Shown: positions 19,675 through 28,826, counted from the first letter of the stretch. The stretch: DNA of 64,000 nt from VAZQ01 sp963739175 (GCA_963739175.1 CAVTZH010000011.1:372001-436000); one strand, 5' to 3'. Notes: generated by a model from the sequence alone, not told the origin. Made by a program: numbers and translations.

Positions 19675-20842
19675 TCAGTTCCACAATTCCTTGCTCGCGA
19701 GCCGCGCACCGGCGGCAAGCGCCTCGAGCTTCGCCCACATGATCGAGGGATGCACGCGGCGATGGAACGGCCCCTGCGCAAAGCCGCAGTCGGTGCCCGC
19801 GATCACGTTCTCGCGGCCGACGAGCTTGGCAAGCCGCACGACCCGCTCGGCGACCAGCTCGGGATGCTCCACCACATTGGTGGCATGACTGATCACGCCG
19901 GGGATCAGCACCCTCCCCGCCGGCAGCTTGACGTCCTTCCACACTTTCCATTCGTGCTCGTGCCGCGGATTGGCGCCTTCGATCACGTAGGCGCCGACCT
20001 TCACGCTCAGGATCAGATCGGCGATGTCCTTGAGCGGCACGTCGGACACATGCGGGCCCGGCCAGCTGCCCCAGCAGACGTGATAGCGGATGCGGTCGGC
20101 CGGCAGTCCGGCGATCGCCTCGTTGAGCACGTCCATGTGCAGCGCGACCCACTTGCGGTACTCGTCGAAGCTCGCCGGCGGCACCATGCGGTCGAAGGTC
20201 GTGGCGGCGCGCGCGTCGTCGAGCTGCAGGATGAAGCCGGCGTCGACGATCATCTTGTATTCGGTGCGCATCGCCGCGCCGATGGCGCGGATCAGCTCCT
20301 CTTCGCTCTTGTAGTACTCGTTCTTGCGGTCCGGGATGACACTCGCCGGCGCCGCCACCGGCATGAACGCCTCGGTGACCTTGGCGCCCTTCAGCGCGGC
20401 CTTGAAGTTGTCGATGTCGCGCTGGAGCTGCGCCTGGCCGGTGTAGCTGATCGGACCGACGCAGACCGAATCCATGCGTGGTCGCGACGCCCTCGCGGGC
20501 GTCGAGCTCGGCGTAGAACTCGGCGAACTTCTCGCGGTCGACACCGCGCTGGAAGGTGTTCACGCCGGGCTTGAACGGCCGCCGCTCGAAACCGCTGAGG
20601 CGCTCGAGCACATATTGCGACCAGCTGATCGATTTGCCGAACTCGCCGTCGCTGACGACGTCGATGCCCGCGTCGGCCTGCTGGCGCACGATCGCGGCGA
20701 CCGAATCCGCCAGGCAACGATCATAGGCCGCCTGGTCGAAGCCGTTGCCCTTCTGCCGCGCGCGCAGGAAATCCTGCAGCTCGGGCGGCCGGATCAGGCT
20801 GCCGACATGGGTGGTGAGGATGCGGTCGGTTGAGCGTTGCAT
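19675..20842 (-). CDS. MetE-like cobalamin-independent methyltransferase (short form), one frame break
   Basis: Starts ATG 20842 (MQRSTDRILTTHVGSLIRPP), the typical N-terminus of the single-domain MetE C-terminal family. The frame breaks near 20475; adding GC to make ACGCGCATG gives GVATTRMDSVCVGPISYTG. Zinc-site residues are visible in YHVCWGSWPGPH (His and Cys) and AGTDCGFAQG (Cys). About 388 residues, half the length of full MetE and lacking its N-terminal domain. These proteins move a methyl group to a thiol, but short forms in catabolic neighbourhoods often have unknown methyl donors. It is transcribed alone, leftwards. Confidence 0.85.
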
Positions 20843-20967
20843 GCGGTCCTGCGGATGTCAGCGGCGGGAATGTCGCGCGCTTGTAGCAGGCGGGCCGTGC
20901 AAACGGCAACGGCGCACCGCATGCGGCGCGCCGTTGGGAAACATTCTCAGTGTTGGGCAGCCGCCCG

Positions 20968-21123
20968 TCACAACCGGTGGCGATGGACTTCCTTCGGTCC
21001 AAGGATTTCCGGCGTCGGATCGATGCTGCTGCCGTTGTGAAGTTTCTTGAGCTGGCCGATCCGCCACGCGAACAGGACGAAGAGGAACACTGCAGACGCC
21101 GCTAGCAAGACGTAAGTGTCCAT
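20968..21123 (-). CDS. Small (51-residue) single-pass membrane protein upstream of MetE-like gene
   Basis: ATG 21123 to TGA 20968 encodes a 51-residue protein starting MDTYVLLAASAVFLFVLFAW. AAGGAG lies about six bases upstream. One hydrophobic helix (roughly residues 4-20) is followed by a basic, polar tail (RIGQLKKLHNGSS). It begins 24 bases after the TerC gene stop on the same strand, so it is probably cotranscribed with and accessory to that transporter. I do not recognise a family. The good ribosome site and the clean hydrophobic-then-basic pattern argue that it is real. Confidence 0.65.
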   Translation of the reverse strand: MDTYVLLAASAVFLFVLFAWRIGQLKKLHNGSSIDPTPEILGPKEVHRHRL

Positions 21124-21147
21124 GGCCTTCTCCTTCTGTTGACGCCG

Positions 21148-21928
21148 CTAGTGCGCTCGCGGCGGGAATTCCTCCGGACCCGGCGGGTCGATGATCAGCG
21201 GCTGCTCGAACGCACCCTTGTGCTTCGCGCGCCGGATGAACCATCCGACCGCGAGCACGAAGATCGCGCCGACGGCAGCCGCCCACAGGTGGATCTTGTC
21301 GACGAACGCCTCGCCCAAGTAGCTGACGACGGCGGCGTCCTTGACGATGATCTCGCCCGCCACCCAGCCGAGCAGCGCGGCGCCGGCCCACACCAGGATC
21401 GGGAACTTCTCCATCACCTTCATCAGGAGCGCGCTGCCCGCGATGATCAGCGGAACGCTGGTCGCAAGACCGAACACGATCAGGATGGTCTTGATCGTGA
21501 GCGCGTTCGCCATGTCGACGCGCATCGACGCGGTCTCCGCCGCCGCGGCGATCGCGATGACGTTGTCGAGGCTCATGACGATGTCGGCGACGGTCACCAG
21601 CCAGACCGCACGCCAGAGCGTGTCGCCGGCTTTGACGCTGTCCTCGCCGTGCTCGTCGGTCGGCACGATCAGCTTGACCGCGATCCAGAGCAGCAGCAGG
21701 CCGCCGACCAGCTTGAGGAACGGCACGCCCATGATCTGGGCGATGATGACGGTGAAGAAGATACGCAGCAGCACCGCGGCGCCGGCGCCGAGCAGGATGC
21801 CCCAAAAGCGTTGCTTCGGTGGAAGCGAGCGGCAGGCCAGCGCGATGACCACCGCGTTGTCGCCCGACAGCAGAATGTTGATCCAGATGATCTGCCCGAC
21901 CGCGACCCAGAACGCCCATTGCAGTCAT
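21148..21928 (-). CDS. TerC/YjbE-family membrane protein, frame break at the N-terminus
   Basis: The main frame reads WVAVGQIIWINILLSGDNAV from about 21910, then IALACRSLPPKQRFWGILLG and the second TerC motif ADIVMSLDNVIAIAAAA, ending FPPRAH. The acidic SGDNAVV and SLDNV motifs in membrane helices are the family's presumed ion-binding sites. About seven membrane segments, 259 residues. The likely start is ATG 21928; restoring GC (ACTGCGCAATGG) puts it in frame as MTAQWAFWV. YjbE/Alx/TerC proteins export divalent cations, chiefly Mn2+, in several bacteria. It is divergent from the sensor kinase gene, and the palindrome at 22028 lies about 100 bases upstream. Confidence 0.87.
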
Positions 21929-22027
21929 ATCCGCCCAGAGATGGCTCACCGAAGTTCCCTTTCTCTTTCCCCTCACGTGTTCGCGGGCCCGCAGAACCGC
22001 GAGCCGCGGAACCGTATTTATACCGGT

Positions 22028-22037
22028 GTAGTTCTAG
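22028..22037. promoter_or_regulatory. GTAGTTCTAG half-changed palindrome between TerC and kinase genes
   Basis: GTAGTTCTAG differs at the last base from GTAGTTCTAC at 14654. It lies in the divergent intergenic region, about 100 bases before the TerC start and about 76 before the kinase start, so it could serve both promoters. Candidate binding site for the linked FixJ-type regulator (inference). Confidence 0.5.
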
Positions 22038-22112
22038 AGCAGCTTAGGCGGGTTTTCCAGCATCCCATTGTCGCGCCCGGGAACCGTGGCTGAGGGCGCG
22101 ATTTTCGGGCAT

Positions 22113-23798
22113 ATGTGCCCCGTGCAGAACGAAATCGCCCATCCGGACACTGTCTTGAGGCCCTCCGGGTCCGCACCGGTGTGGTTGCACGCCGTCGTGA
22201 CCGGATTGGCGTTCCTGGCGGCCTTCGTCGCCCTCGAATGGATGAGCTTCATCCACGAGTACAAAGGGCTGCCGGTCACGCCTTGGAACCCGGGCCTCGG
22301 GGTCGTCTTTGCGCTGATGCTTTACTCCGGCGCGCGCTACGGCATCGTGCTGTTCGTCGGCGTGCTGGTCGCCGAGATTGCGGTGCTGCGCACCAACCTG
22401 CCGTGGCCGTTCATCATCGGCGTCGCCACCATCATCGCGCTTGGCTACAGCGCGGTGGCGCTCGTCGTCCGCCGCCGGCTCGACGTCGGGCTCAACCACC
22501 TGCGCGACGTGCTCCTGCTGCTCGCCGCCGGCGCGGTCGGAGCCTTGCTGGTCGCGCTGTTCCTGTCGCTGCTCCTGATCGCGGACGAGAAGCTCAGCCT
22601 CGCCGACGTATTCGTGGCATCAGGACCGCTGCTGGTCGGCGACGCGATCGGCATCGCGGTGATGACGCCGCTGGTGCTTCGCTTTATTCTCCACATTCCA
22701 CAGGTGACGCTGCAAACCCTGCGCGCGTTTGCGCCCGAGGTCGCGCTCTATGTCGCGGTCGTGCTGCTGTTCCTGTGGTTCATCGGCCTGACCGAAAACG
22801 AAAGCGGCTTCAAGCTGTTCTATCTGTTCTTCCTGCCGGTGGTGGTGGCGGCGATCCGCTACGGGCTTGACGGCGCCTGCCTCGGTCTCGCCCTCACCCA
22901 GTTCGGCCTTGTCGGCCTGCTGCACCTGCACGGCTACGACGCCAATGTGTTCACCGATTTCCAGATCCTGATGCTGGTGCTGACCGCCACCGGCCTGACG
23001 GTGGGCGTCACCGTCAACGAACGCCAGCAGGCCGATCGCGCGGTCCGCGAGGTCGAAACCTTGCTCCGCAGCAAGGAGATGGAGGCCGAGCAGGCCGCCC
23101 GCTTCAATCTCGTGAGCAGCATGGCTTCGGCGCTGGCGCACGAGATCAACCAGCCGATCACCGCCGCCCGCGCGCTCGGCCGCGCCGCGCAGCATCTGCT
23201 GCACAACGACAGCGGCAGCCACGCCCGCGTCGACGACAACCTCTCGACCATGATCGCCCAGATCGATCATGCCGCCGGCGTGGTGAAGCGGATGCGCGAG
23301 TTTTTGCGCCGCGGCGAGCCGCATATCAGCACCATCAATGTCAGGGCGCTGATCGACGACGCCCTGATCCTGGTCGGTACGGAAACGTCCGGCGTGGCGA
23401 TCCGGATCGAGGTCGACGCTTCGCCCGAGCTGCCGTCGATACACGCGGACCGCGTGCAATTGCAGCAGGTCATCCTCAACCTGGTGCAGAATTCGATCGA
23501 TGCGATCGCCGCTTCCGGCCGCAGCGACGGGCACATCCGGGTGGCAGCCGTCCTGGCCGACAGTCCCCGGCGCGTGGAAATCTCGGTATCCGACAATGGC
23601 GCCGGCATCGCGCCCGACCTGGCGCAGCGGCTGTTCGAGCCGCTCACCACCTCCAAACGCGACGGGCTCGGCCTTGGCCTCTCGATCTGCGCGACAATCG
23701 TGCAGTCGCATCACGGCCGGCTCTGGCTACAATCGGGCGCACCCGGTGCAACCGAATTCCGCTTCTGGCTCCCGCTCGAACAGGCAATCCATTCATGA
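22113..23798 (+). CDS. MASE1-type membrane sensor histidine kinase
   Basis: 561 residues from ATG 22113; a TTG 45 bases earlier is in frame but adds no hydrophobic sequence. Residues ~20-300 hold about eight membrane helices of MASE1 type (MSFIHEYKGLPVTPWNPGLG, ALMLYSGARYG, GDAIGIAVMTPLVLRF). A short coiled linker leads to the H-box ALAHEINQPITAARALGR with phosphoacceptor His343. The N-box LQQVILNLVQNSIDAI and the glycine boxes VSDNGAGI and GLGLGLSIC complete the HATPase domain. The HEINQP form is typical of FixL-like kinases. The stop overlaps the regulator start by four bases. The membrane sensor presumably detects a hydrophobic or ionic cue; the signal is unknown. Confidence 0.93.
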   Translation: MCPVQNEIAHPDTVLRPSGSAPVWLHAVVTGLAFLAAFVALEWMSFIHEYKGLPVTPWNPGLGVVFALMLYSGARYGIVLFVGVLVAEIAVLRTNLPWPFIIGVATIIALGYSAVALVVRRRLDVGLNHLRDVLLLLAAGAVGALLVALFLSLLLIADEKLSLADVFVASGPLLVGDAIGIAVMTPLVLRFILHIPQVTLQTLRAFAPEVALYVAVVLLFLWFIGLTENESGFKLFYLFFLPVVVAAIRYGLDGACLGLALTQFGLVGLLHLHGYDANVFTDFQILMLVLTATGLTVGVTVNERQQADRAVREVETLLRSKEMEAEQAARFNLVSSMASALAHEINQPITAARALGRAAQHLLHNDSGSHARVDDNLSTMIAQIDHAAGVVKRMREFLRRGEPHISTINVRALIDDALILVGTETSGVAIRIEVDASPELPSIHADRVQLQQVILNLVQNSIDAIAASGRSDGHIRVAAVLADSPRRVEISVSDNGAGIAPDLAQRLFEPLTTSKRDGLGLGLSICATIVQSHHGRLWLQSGAPGATEFRFWLPLEQAIHS

Positions 23799-24404
23799 CC
23801 GCCGTTTTTGTCATCGACGATCAGGACTCGGTCCGCCACGCGCTCGGCGAGATGCTGCGGGTGTTCGGCTTCACGGTCGAAGTGTTCGAATCGGCCGACC
23901 GGTTCCTGCAAACCGTCGCGCCCGGGCGCGCCGGCTGCGTGGTCGCCGACGTGCGCATGCCCGGCATGGACGGAATTGAGCTTGTACGCGAACTATCCCG
24001 CCGCAAGATCGCGCTGCCGGTGGTGCTGATCTCCGGCCATGCCGACGTGCCGATGGCGGTCGCCGGCATCAAGGCCGGCGCCGAAGATTTCATCGAGAAG
24101 CCGATCGACGACAAGCAGCTGGTGGCGGCGATCAATCGCGGCCTGGCACGCACTTTCGAGCAGCAGGTCTCCAAGCAAACGCAGGACGCGCTGGCCGAGA
24201 GTTTTTCGCGGCTGACACCGCGGCAGGTCGAGATCTTCGACCTGGTCGCTGGCGGCTTCACCAGCCAGGCGATCGCCGCCAAGCTCGACATCAGCATCCG
24301 CACGGTCGAAATCGTACCGCGCGCAAATCATGGAAAAGATGCAGGCCGAGAGCGTCGCCGTGCTGGTCCGGCAGGCGATCCGGCTCGGGCGCATATCAGC
24401 GTAG
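23795..24404 (+). CDS. FixJ-family response regulator, one frame break
   Basis: Starts ATG 23795. The receiver domain has the acidic pocket VIDDQDS, phosphoacceptor Asp52 (VVADVRMPGMDG), the LISGHADV switch and the KPID Lys. A LuxR-type helix-turn-helix follows (RLTPRQVEIFDLVAGGFTSQ, AIAAKLDISIRTVEI). The frame breaks near 24315; deleting one G restores YRAQIMEKMQAESVAVLVRQ and a TAG stop at 24402. About 202 residues, the FixJ length. It is the cognate partner of the overlapping kinase. The palindrome at 24401 overlaps its stop codon and lies ahead of the next genes. Confidence 0.88.
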
Positions 24405-24410
24405 AACTAC
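24401..24410. promoter_or_regulatory. GTAGAACTAC palindrome, downstream of the regulator
   Basis: Exact GTAGAACTAC, overlapping the regulator's stop codon and about 126 bases before the small membrane gene at 24537. It is the same sequence as at 28827 and the reverse complement of that at 14654. Its position fits a promoter for the downstream membrane protein, leader RNA and permease. Confidence 0.5.
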
Positions 24411-24536
24411 CGTCCAATCGTTACGGCTGCCGCGCGACGCGCGGCGTCAGTAGCTTTACCTCCGGCGGGACATGATGTCCCGGATGGAATGCGCATGCAG
24501 CGCCGGAGGCCGGCCGGTCACCATTCGCGATGGCGG

Positions 24537-24824
24537 ATGCCCGAGCCGTGGCAGACGCAGATCAATCTCGCAGCGATGGTCGCGATCGCCGCCATCCCGC
24601 TGTTGCTGCTGGCCACGTTGGTTCCACGTCCGCTGGTGCTTCCCACGCTCTGCCTCATCGCCGTCGCCGGTGCGGGCATCGCGGCATTTGTCGCCTGGAG
24701 CCGCCGCGTGCGTTTCGAATCTCCAAACGTCACGGCGTGGGACGTCGCCGGCGCGCTGGCGTTCATCGCGTGCGCTTCCGCAATCCTGAGCAATCCGGAG
24801 CAAGTGATCTCGCTGACGATGTAA
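24537..24824 (+). CDS. Small hydrophobic membrane protein of unknown function
   Basis: 95 residues from ATG 24537 (MPEPWQTQINLAAMVAIAAI). An in-frame start at 24489 would only add basic residues. Three hydrophobic helices are visible: AIAAIPLLLLATLVP, TLCLIAVAGAGIAAFVAW and VAGALAFIACASAIL. I do not recognise a family. It sits between the regulator and the leader RNA of the ArsB/NhaD-type permease, on the same strand, and so probably belongs to the cation-transport island. Confidence 0.6.
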   Translation: MPEPWQTQINLAAMVAIAAIPLLLLATLVPRPLVLPTLCLIAVAGAGIAAFVAWSRRVRFESPNVTAWDVAGALAFIACASAILSNPEQVISLTM

Positions 24825-24849
24825 CGACTTTGAGCGTGAGTGAATAAAC

Positions 24850-24921
24850 GACCAGGCCGGGCCCCTCTGGCAGCCACAAGCTGCGATGTCGGACTGGAAC
24901 TAAATGGAGTGGCCCGTTGGA
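24850..24921 (+). ncRNA. Candidate pseudoknotted leader RNA (riboswitch-like), copy A
   Basis: The element matches the one at 28899-28977 in nearly all unpaired positions. Helix P1: CCAG 24852-24855 with CTGG 24894-24897. Helix P2: GCAGC 24870-24874 with GCTGC 24880-24884, loop CACAA. A pseudoknot can form between CGGGCC 24858-24863 and GGCCCG 24911-24916. Conserved single-stranded stretches are CCCCTCTG and GATGTCGGA. GGAG sits just 5' of the pseudoknot strand and a TTG start follows seven bases later. It precedes an ion-permease gene. It resembles cation-sensing riboswitches in layout, but class membership was not tested. Confidence 0.7.
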
Positions 24922-25081
24922 CCTGTGGATACGCGGCATTCGTCGCGCTTTCAATCATGCACAGGCATTGGCGGCGCACCGTGACGGTGCGGCGCAACGT
25001 TCCAGCCGTCCCCACTCCGAACCAGACCGACAGACACATCAAGCCGGGCGGCGCAGCGCGCCCACCGGCTTGACGTCATAA
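24917..25081 (+). CDS. Possible 54-residue leader peptide after RNA copy A
   Basis: TTG 24917 to TAA 25081 is open and preceded by GGAG at seven-base spacing, with the pseudoknot strand between. The peptide starts MDLWIRGIRRAFNHAQALAA if translated from TTG and is rich in Arg and His. The stop is 14 bases before the permease ATG, which would allow coupling. A similar Arg-rich frame follows RNA copy B. The evidence is positional and the frame may be chance. Confidence 0.3.
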   Translation: MDLWIRGIRRAFNHAQALAAHRDGAAQRSSRPHSEPDRQTHQAGRRSAPTGLTS

Positions 25082-25095
25082 CCAGGGGAAACGTC

Positions 25096-26415
25096 ATGGA
25101 ACTGCTTCAATGGCTCACGCTCGCGGTGTTCGCGATCACGATCCTGTTCGTCGTCATCAACAAGCTCGACAGCACGGCGGCGGCGCTGATCGGCGTCACC
25201 GTCATGATCTGGATCGGGACCATGACCGAGGAGGCCGCGTTCCTCCTGGTCGACTGGAACGTGATGGCGATCCTGGTCAGCATCTGGGTGATCGCCGGCT
25301 ATTTCGGCAAGACCGGCGTGCCAAGCTGGCTCTCCGTGCAATCGATGAAGCTATCCGGCGGGAGACCGGGCCCGCTGGTGATCGTGCTGTCGATGCTTGC
25401 CGGGTGTATCTCGATGTTCGTCGACAACGTCGTGACCATCCTGATGATGGCGCCGGTCGCCTTGCCGCTGGCGCGCGCTTTCGGCATCCCGGCGACGCCG
25501 CTGGTGCTGATGATCGGCTTCTCCGCCAACTTCATGGGCACCGCCATGCTGCTCGGCGACCTGCCGCCGCAGATGCTGCATAGCGTGGCCGGCGCCGAGT
25601 TCTTCGACTTCATCTGGCAGCACGGACGGCCGTCGTCGTTCCCGATCCTGATGATGACGTTCATCCTGACGCTGGCGTTCATGTACTTCTACGGCTTCCG
25701 CCGCATCGGCAAAACGGTCCCGCTGAGCGAGGTCCAGATCGAGGCGAAAATCCCCGATCCGCTGTTCGCGTTCCTGACCGTCGGCGTATTCCTGGGGACG
25801 GTGCTGGCGATGGCGTTCCGCGAGTTCTTCGGCGTCAAGCTCGGCTTCATCGCGATGACCGGCGCTGTGTCGCTGGTCCTGATGCTCGAACTCTTCGTCA
25901 AACGGCTGACCCACGCGCCGAGCTTCGAAGAGATCATGCAGGAGGTCGACTGGCGCGCCGTGTTCTTCTACATCGCGTTGTTCGCGCTGGTCGGCGGGCT
26001 GGAGAAGACGCACATCCTCGAGATGCTCGCCAACGCGATGAAGCCGATCTTCACCACGAACTATGCGCTTGGCGCCACTCTCCTCTTCTGGATCACGATC
26101 CCGATCGTCGGTCTGGTGGAGCACGACGCCTACATTCTGACCTTCCTGCACACGATCAAGGAGCTCGGCACCTCGGCGGGCGTCAACCCCTGGCCGCTGT
26201 GGTGGATGATCCTGTGGTCGGGCACGCTCGGCAGCAACCTCACCATCGCCGGCGCGCCCGCGCTCTACGTGGCGCTCCGCCTCGCCGAGAAGGAGGAGGA
26301 CCGCAAGGTCTCGCTGCGCGAGTTCCTGTCCTGGAGCGTGCCGTTCACGATCGTCGCGTCGGCGATCTGCTACGTGTTCGGCATGCTGATCTGGGTGCTT
26401 CCCTACGCGAACTGA
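25096..26415 (+). CDS. ArsB/NhaD (ion transporter) superfamily permease
   Basis: 439 residues from ATG 25096, preceded by AGGGGAAACGTC. About twelve membrane helices arranged as two repeats. The paired helix-break motifs SMFVDNVVTILMMAP and VGLVEHDAYILTFLHTIKEL, plus SNLTIAGAPALYVAL, place it in the ion-transporter superfamily with ArsB, P-protein, CitM and NhaD. Substrate could be Na+/H+, arsenite or a dicarboxylate. The presence of a leader RNA shared with a TerC gene favours a cation role. It ends just before a 10-bp hairpin. Confidence 0.85.
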   Translation: MELLQWLTLAVFAITILFVVINKLDSTAAALIGVTVMIWIGTMTEEAAFLLVDWNVMAILVSIWVIAGYFGKTGVPSWLSVQSMKLSGGRPGPLVIVLSMLAGCISMFVDNVVTILMMAPVALPLARAFGIPATPLVLMIGFSANFMGTAMLLGDLPPQMLHSVAGAEFFDFIWQHGRPSSFPILMMTFILTLAFMYFYGFRRIGKTVPLSEVQIEAKIPDPLFAFLTVGVFLGTVLAMAFREFFGVKLGFIAMTGAVSLVLMLELFVKRLTHAPSFEEIMQEVDWRAVFFYIALFALVGGLEKTHILEMLANAMKPIFTTNYALGATLLFWITIPIVGLVEHDAYILTFLHTIKELGTSAGVNPWPLWWMILWSGTLGSNLTIAGAPALYVALRLAEKEEDRKVSLREFLSWSVPFTIVASAICYVFGMLIWVLPYAN

Positions 26416-26424
26416 GGCCATGCC

Positions 26425-26450
26425 GGAGGCGGCGCGCAGTCGCCGCCTCC
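26425..26450 (+). terminator. Strong GC hairpin after the permease gene
   Basis: GGAGGCGGCG 26425-26434 pairs perfectly with CGCCGCCTCC 26441-26450, leaving a six-base loop CGCAGT. There is no T run, so it may be a transcript-stabilising or attenuating hairpin rather than a full intrinsic terminator. It separates the permease from the Usp gene. Confidence 0.55.
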
Positions 26451-26495
26451 GCATCCAACTCATGTTGCGACACATTCCAATTCAGGAGTCGAGCC

Positions 26496-26939
26496 ATGTA
26501 CAAGCACATCCTCATTCCGACCGACGGTTCGCCGCAGTCCGCGCAACGCGATCGCCGGTGCCGTCGAACTCGCCAAGTCGATCGGCGCCAAGGTGACCGG
26601 GCTTTTCGCCGCCCCGCCGGCGACACCGATCGTCTATCGAACAATCTGCCGGCCGGCTTTGCGACAATGGAAGATCACAAGCGGATCATCGAGGAAAGCG
26701 CGGCCAGCTATCTCGACGTCATCGCACAGGCGGCGAAGAAGGCCGGCGTCCCATGCGAGGTCATCTCGATGACCAGCGACTATCCGGCCGATACTATCCT
26801 CGAAACCGCCACCGAGAGAAAATGCGACCTCATCGTGATGGCGACCCATGGCCGCCGCGGCATCAGCGGCGTGCTGCTCGGCAGCGAGACGCAGCGGGTC
26901 CTGACCCAGGCCAAAATTCCGGTGTTGGTCTATCCGTAG
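26496..26939 (+). CDS. UspA-family universal stress protein, two compensating frame breaks
   Basis: ATG 26496 with GGAG upstream starts MYKHILIPTDGSPQSA. The middle section (NAIAGAVELAKSIGAKVTGL) is in another frame between about 26543 and 26637: restoring GC at GCGCGC, then one base at TATCGN, rejoins it to NNLPAGFATMEDHKRIIEES. The C-terminal nucleotide-binding motif ATHGRRGISGVLLGSETQRV is the ATP-binding Usp signature (GxxG...GS). About 148 residues, normal length. It responds to stress in other bacteria; here it lies between two ion permeases. Confidence 0.85.
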   Translation: MYKHILIPTDGSPQSAQRDRRCRRTRQVDRRQGDRAFRRPAGDTDRLSNNLPAGFATMEDHKRIIEESAASYLDVIAQAAKKAGVPCEVISMTSDYPADTILETATERKCDLIVMATHGRRGISGVLLGSETQRVLTQAKIPVLVYP

Positions 26940-27032
26940 CACGGCGCCTCTGAATAAATGCCTTTGACCGACACCAGTCGTTGCGTGCGCGCGGCAGCGA
27001 GGCAACAATAAGCGGACTGCGGGGGATTGAGA

Positions 27033-28424
27033 ATGTCAGGACGTCTGAGGGGATTGTTGCTGCTCGGGATCGCCGTCGCGGCATTCGGGTTGCTGGCGTC
27101 TGCGGACACGGCACTCGCAGCCGAAGCAACGCGCACCGTCACGCCGATCTACGTCTTCGGCATCCCGGTCGATTTCATCCTGTTCGGCCTGACGCTGCTC
27201 GGCGTCGCGCTGTTCCACCACCACACGCTCTACGTCGCGCTGACCGGGCTTGCGGCGATCACGCTCTACAAGCTCATTTTCACCGGCTTCAAATTCGGCG
27301 CCGGCCTCGCCGGCTTCGCGCTGCACATGCAGCACGAATGGGTGATCCTGGCCAACCTGTTCCTGCTGCTGATGGGGTTTGCGCTGCTCTCGCGCCATTT
27401 CGAGCAGAGCCGCGTGCCCGACGCGATGCCGGCCTATCTGCCCGACGACTGGAAGGGCGGCGTCGCGCTGCTGGCTGATCGTGTTCGTGCTGTCGAGCTT
27501 CCTCGACAATATCGCGGCGGCGCTGATCGGCGGCACCATGGCGCGCCATGTGTTCCGCGGCAAGGTCCACATCGGCTACCTCGCCGCGATCGTCGCGGCC
27601 TCGAACGCCGGCGGCTCCGGCAGCGTCGTCGGCGACACCACGACCACCATGATGTGGATCGACGGCGTCAGTCCGCTTGTCGGTGGTCGAGGCCTATGTC
27701 GCTGCTGATCGTCGCGCTTTGCGTTCTTCGCCATCCCGGCGGCGCTCCAGCAGCATCGCTATTCGCCGATCGTGCGGGAAGCGCCGCGTCGGCCTCAAGA
27801 TCGAGTGGATCAGCGCTCGCGATCGTCGCGGCGATCCTCGTCGCCGCGATTCTCGCCAATGTCATCGCCAACCTCCGGTTTCCGGCGCTGCTCGACCTCA
27901 TTCCCGTGATCGGCCTTGCCGTGTGGGTGGTGATCCTCGCCGCCGCGCCGCTGCGGCAGCCGGATTGGGCGGTCATGCCCGAGACCTTCAAGGGCACGAT
28001 CTTCCTGCTGGCGCTGGTGACGTGCGCCTCGCTGATGCCGGTCGAGGAATTGCCGGTTGCGTCGTGGCAGACCGCGCTCGGCCTCGGCTTCCTCTCCGCC
28101 GTGTTCGACAACATCCCGCTGACCGCGCTGGCGCTGAAACAAGGCGGCTACGATTGGGGCTATCTGGCCTACACCGTCGGGTTTGGCGGCTCGATGATCT
28201 GGTTCGGATCGTCTGCCGGCGTGGCGCTCTCCAACATGTATCCGGAAGCGAAATCGGTCGGCTTGTGGCTCCGCCACGGCTGGCATATCGCGATCGCCTA
28301 TGTGATCGGCTTCTTCGTGATGCTCGCGATCCTCGGCTGGAAGCCCGACGCCGATCACCGCAAGCGCACCGATCTTCCCAACGCGACGCCGGTGGTCGCG
28401 ATGGTGGTGGCCGCGAGCCGTTAG
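27033..28424 (+). CDS. NhaD/CitM-like Na+/H+ antiporter family protein, about six frame breaks
   Basis: ATG 27033 with GGGGGA upstream. The N-terminal part has a signal-like helix then VFGIPVDFILFGLTLLGVAL. Between about 27472 and 27815 the frame changes repeatedly; nearly all changes are repaired by restoring GC at GCGC, giving LIVFVLSSFLDNIAAALIGG, SNAGGSGSVVGDTTTTMMWI and VVEAYVA. The end is clean (LGFLSAVFDNIPLTALALKQ, GFGGSMIWFGSSAGVALSNM). The two FLDN/FDN motifs, one per half, mark the family. About 468 residues. Probably a Na+ or other cation/proton antiporter. Confidence 0.75.
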   Translation: MSGRLRGLLLLGIAVAAFGLLASADTALAAEATRTVTPIYVFGIPVDFILFGLTLLGVALFHHHTLYVALTGLAAITLYKLIFTGFKFGAGLAGFALHMQHEWVILANLFLLLMGFALLSRHFEQSRVPDAMPAYLPDDWKGGVALLADRVRAVELPRQYRGGADRRHHGAPCVPRQGPHRLPRRDRRGLERRRLRQRRRRHHDHHDVDRRRQSACRWSRPMSLLIVALCVLRHPGGAPAASLFADRAGSAASASRSSGSALAIVAAILVAAILANVIANLRFPALLDLIPVIGLAVWVVILAAAPLRQPDWAVMPETFKGTIFLLALVTCASLMPVEELPVASWQTALGLGFLSAVFDNIPLTALALKQGGYDWGYLAYTVGFGGSMIWFGSSAGVALSNMYPEAKSVGLWLRHGWHIAIAYVIGFFVMLAILGWKPDADHRKRTDLPNATPVVAMVVAASR

Positions 28425-28439
28425 GCGGCCTGTTGCTCG

Positions 28440-28757
28440 CTACGATCGCAGCGCCAGGAACTCCTGTAGCGCTGCCATGTTCTTTTCCGCTTCGGCTTTG
28501 TCATTGGCGGGAAACGCCCAGGCGGCCCCTCCCCGCGTGACCAGCATGGAATGGAAAATCTCGACACCGGACGCGCGATCCACGGCCTTGTCCAACGTAA
28601 CGGACGAGAATTCGGACAGCGGCAACTCGGTCGGCTTCAGATTCCAGAACAGCATCTTGCGCTGCAGGCTGGCTTTGCCGGCGTCCTTGTCGAGCGTGAG
28701 TGTGGTTGAGCCGGAGGCCAGAACGAGACGGCTTGGCGTGCTTTCGGTGATCGGCAT
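28440..28757 (-). CDS. Conserved hypothetical protein, PH-like small soluble protein
   Basis: 105 residues from ATG 28757, where GGGAG lies five bases upstream; a start at 28778 is also in frame. Starts MPITESTPSRLVLASGSTTL, with alternating beta-strand pattern (TLTLDKDAGKASLQRKML, SEFSSVTLDKAVDRASG) and a C-terminal helix (KAEAEKNMAALQEFLA). No signal peptide or membrane helix. The shape suggests a PH-like or DUF domain, but I do not recognise a family. It is convergent with the antiporter gene and divergent from RNA copy B; the palindrome at 28827 lies about 70 bases upstream. Confidence 0.7.
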   Translation of the reverse strand: MPITESTPSRLVLASGSTTLTLDKDAGKASLQRKMLFWNLKPTELPLSEFSSVTLDKAVDRASGVEIFHSMLVTRGGAAWAFPANDKAEAEKNMAALQEFLALRS

Positions 28758-28826
28758 CGCAGTCTCCCGCTGTTTCACCGCGCGTGCGATCTTAGCACAA
28801 GTCGCCTTCCTTTGCCGCCGATCATC

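Noticed and set aside
22068..22112. TTG start for the sensor kinase
   Set aside because: The extra 15 residues are unconserved in character and add no membrane segment; ATG 22113 is preferred.
27472..27815. Programmed frameshifting in the NhaD-like gene
   Set aside because: About six shifts within 350 bases with no slippery heptamer or stable downstream structure are not credible; GC loss explains most.
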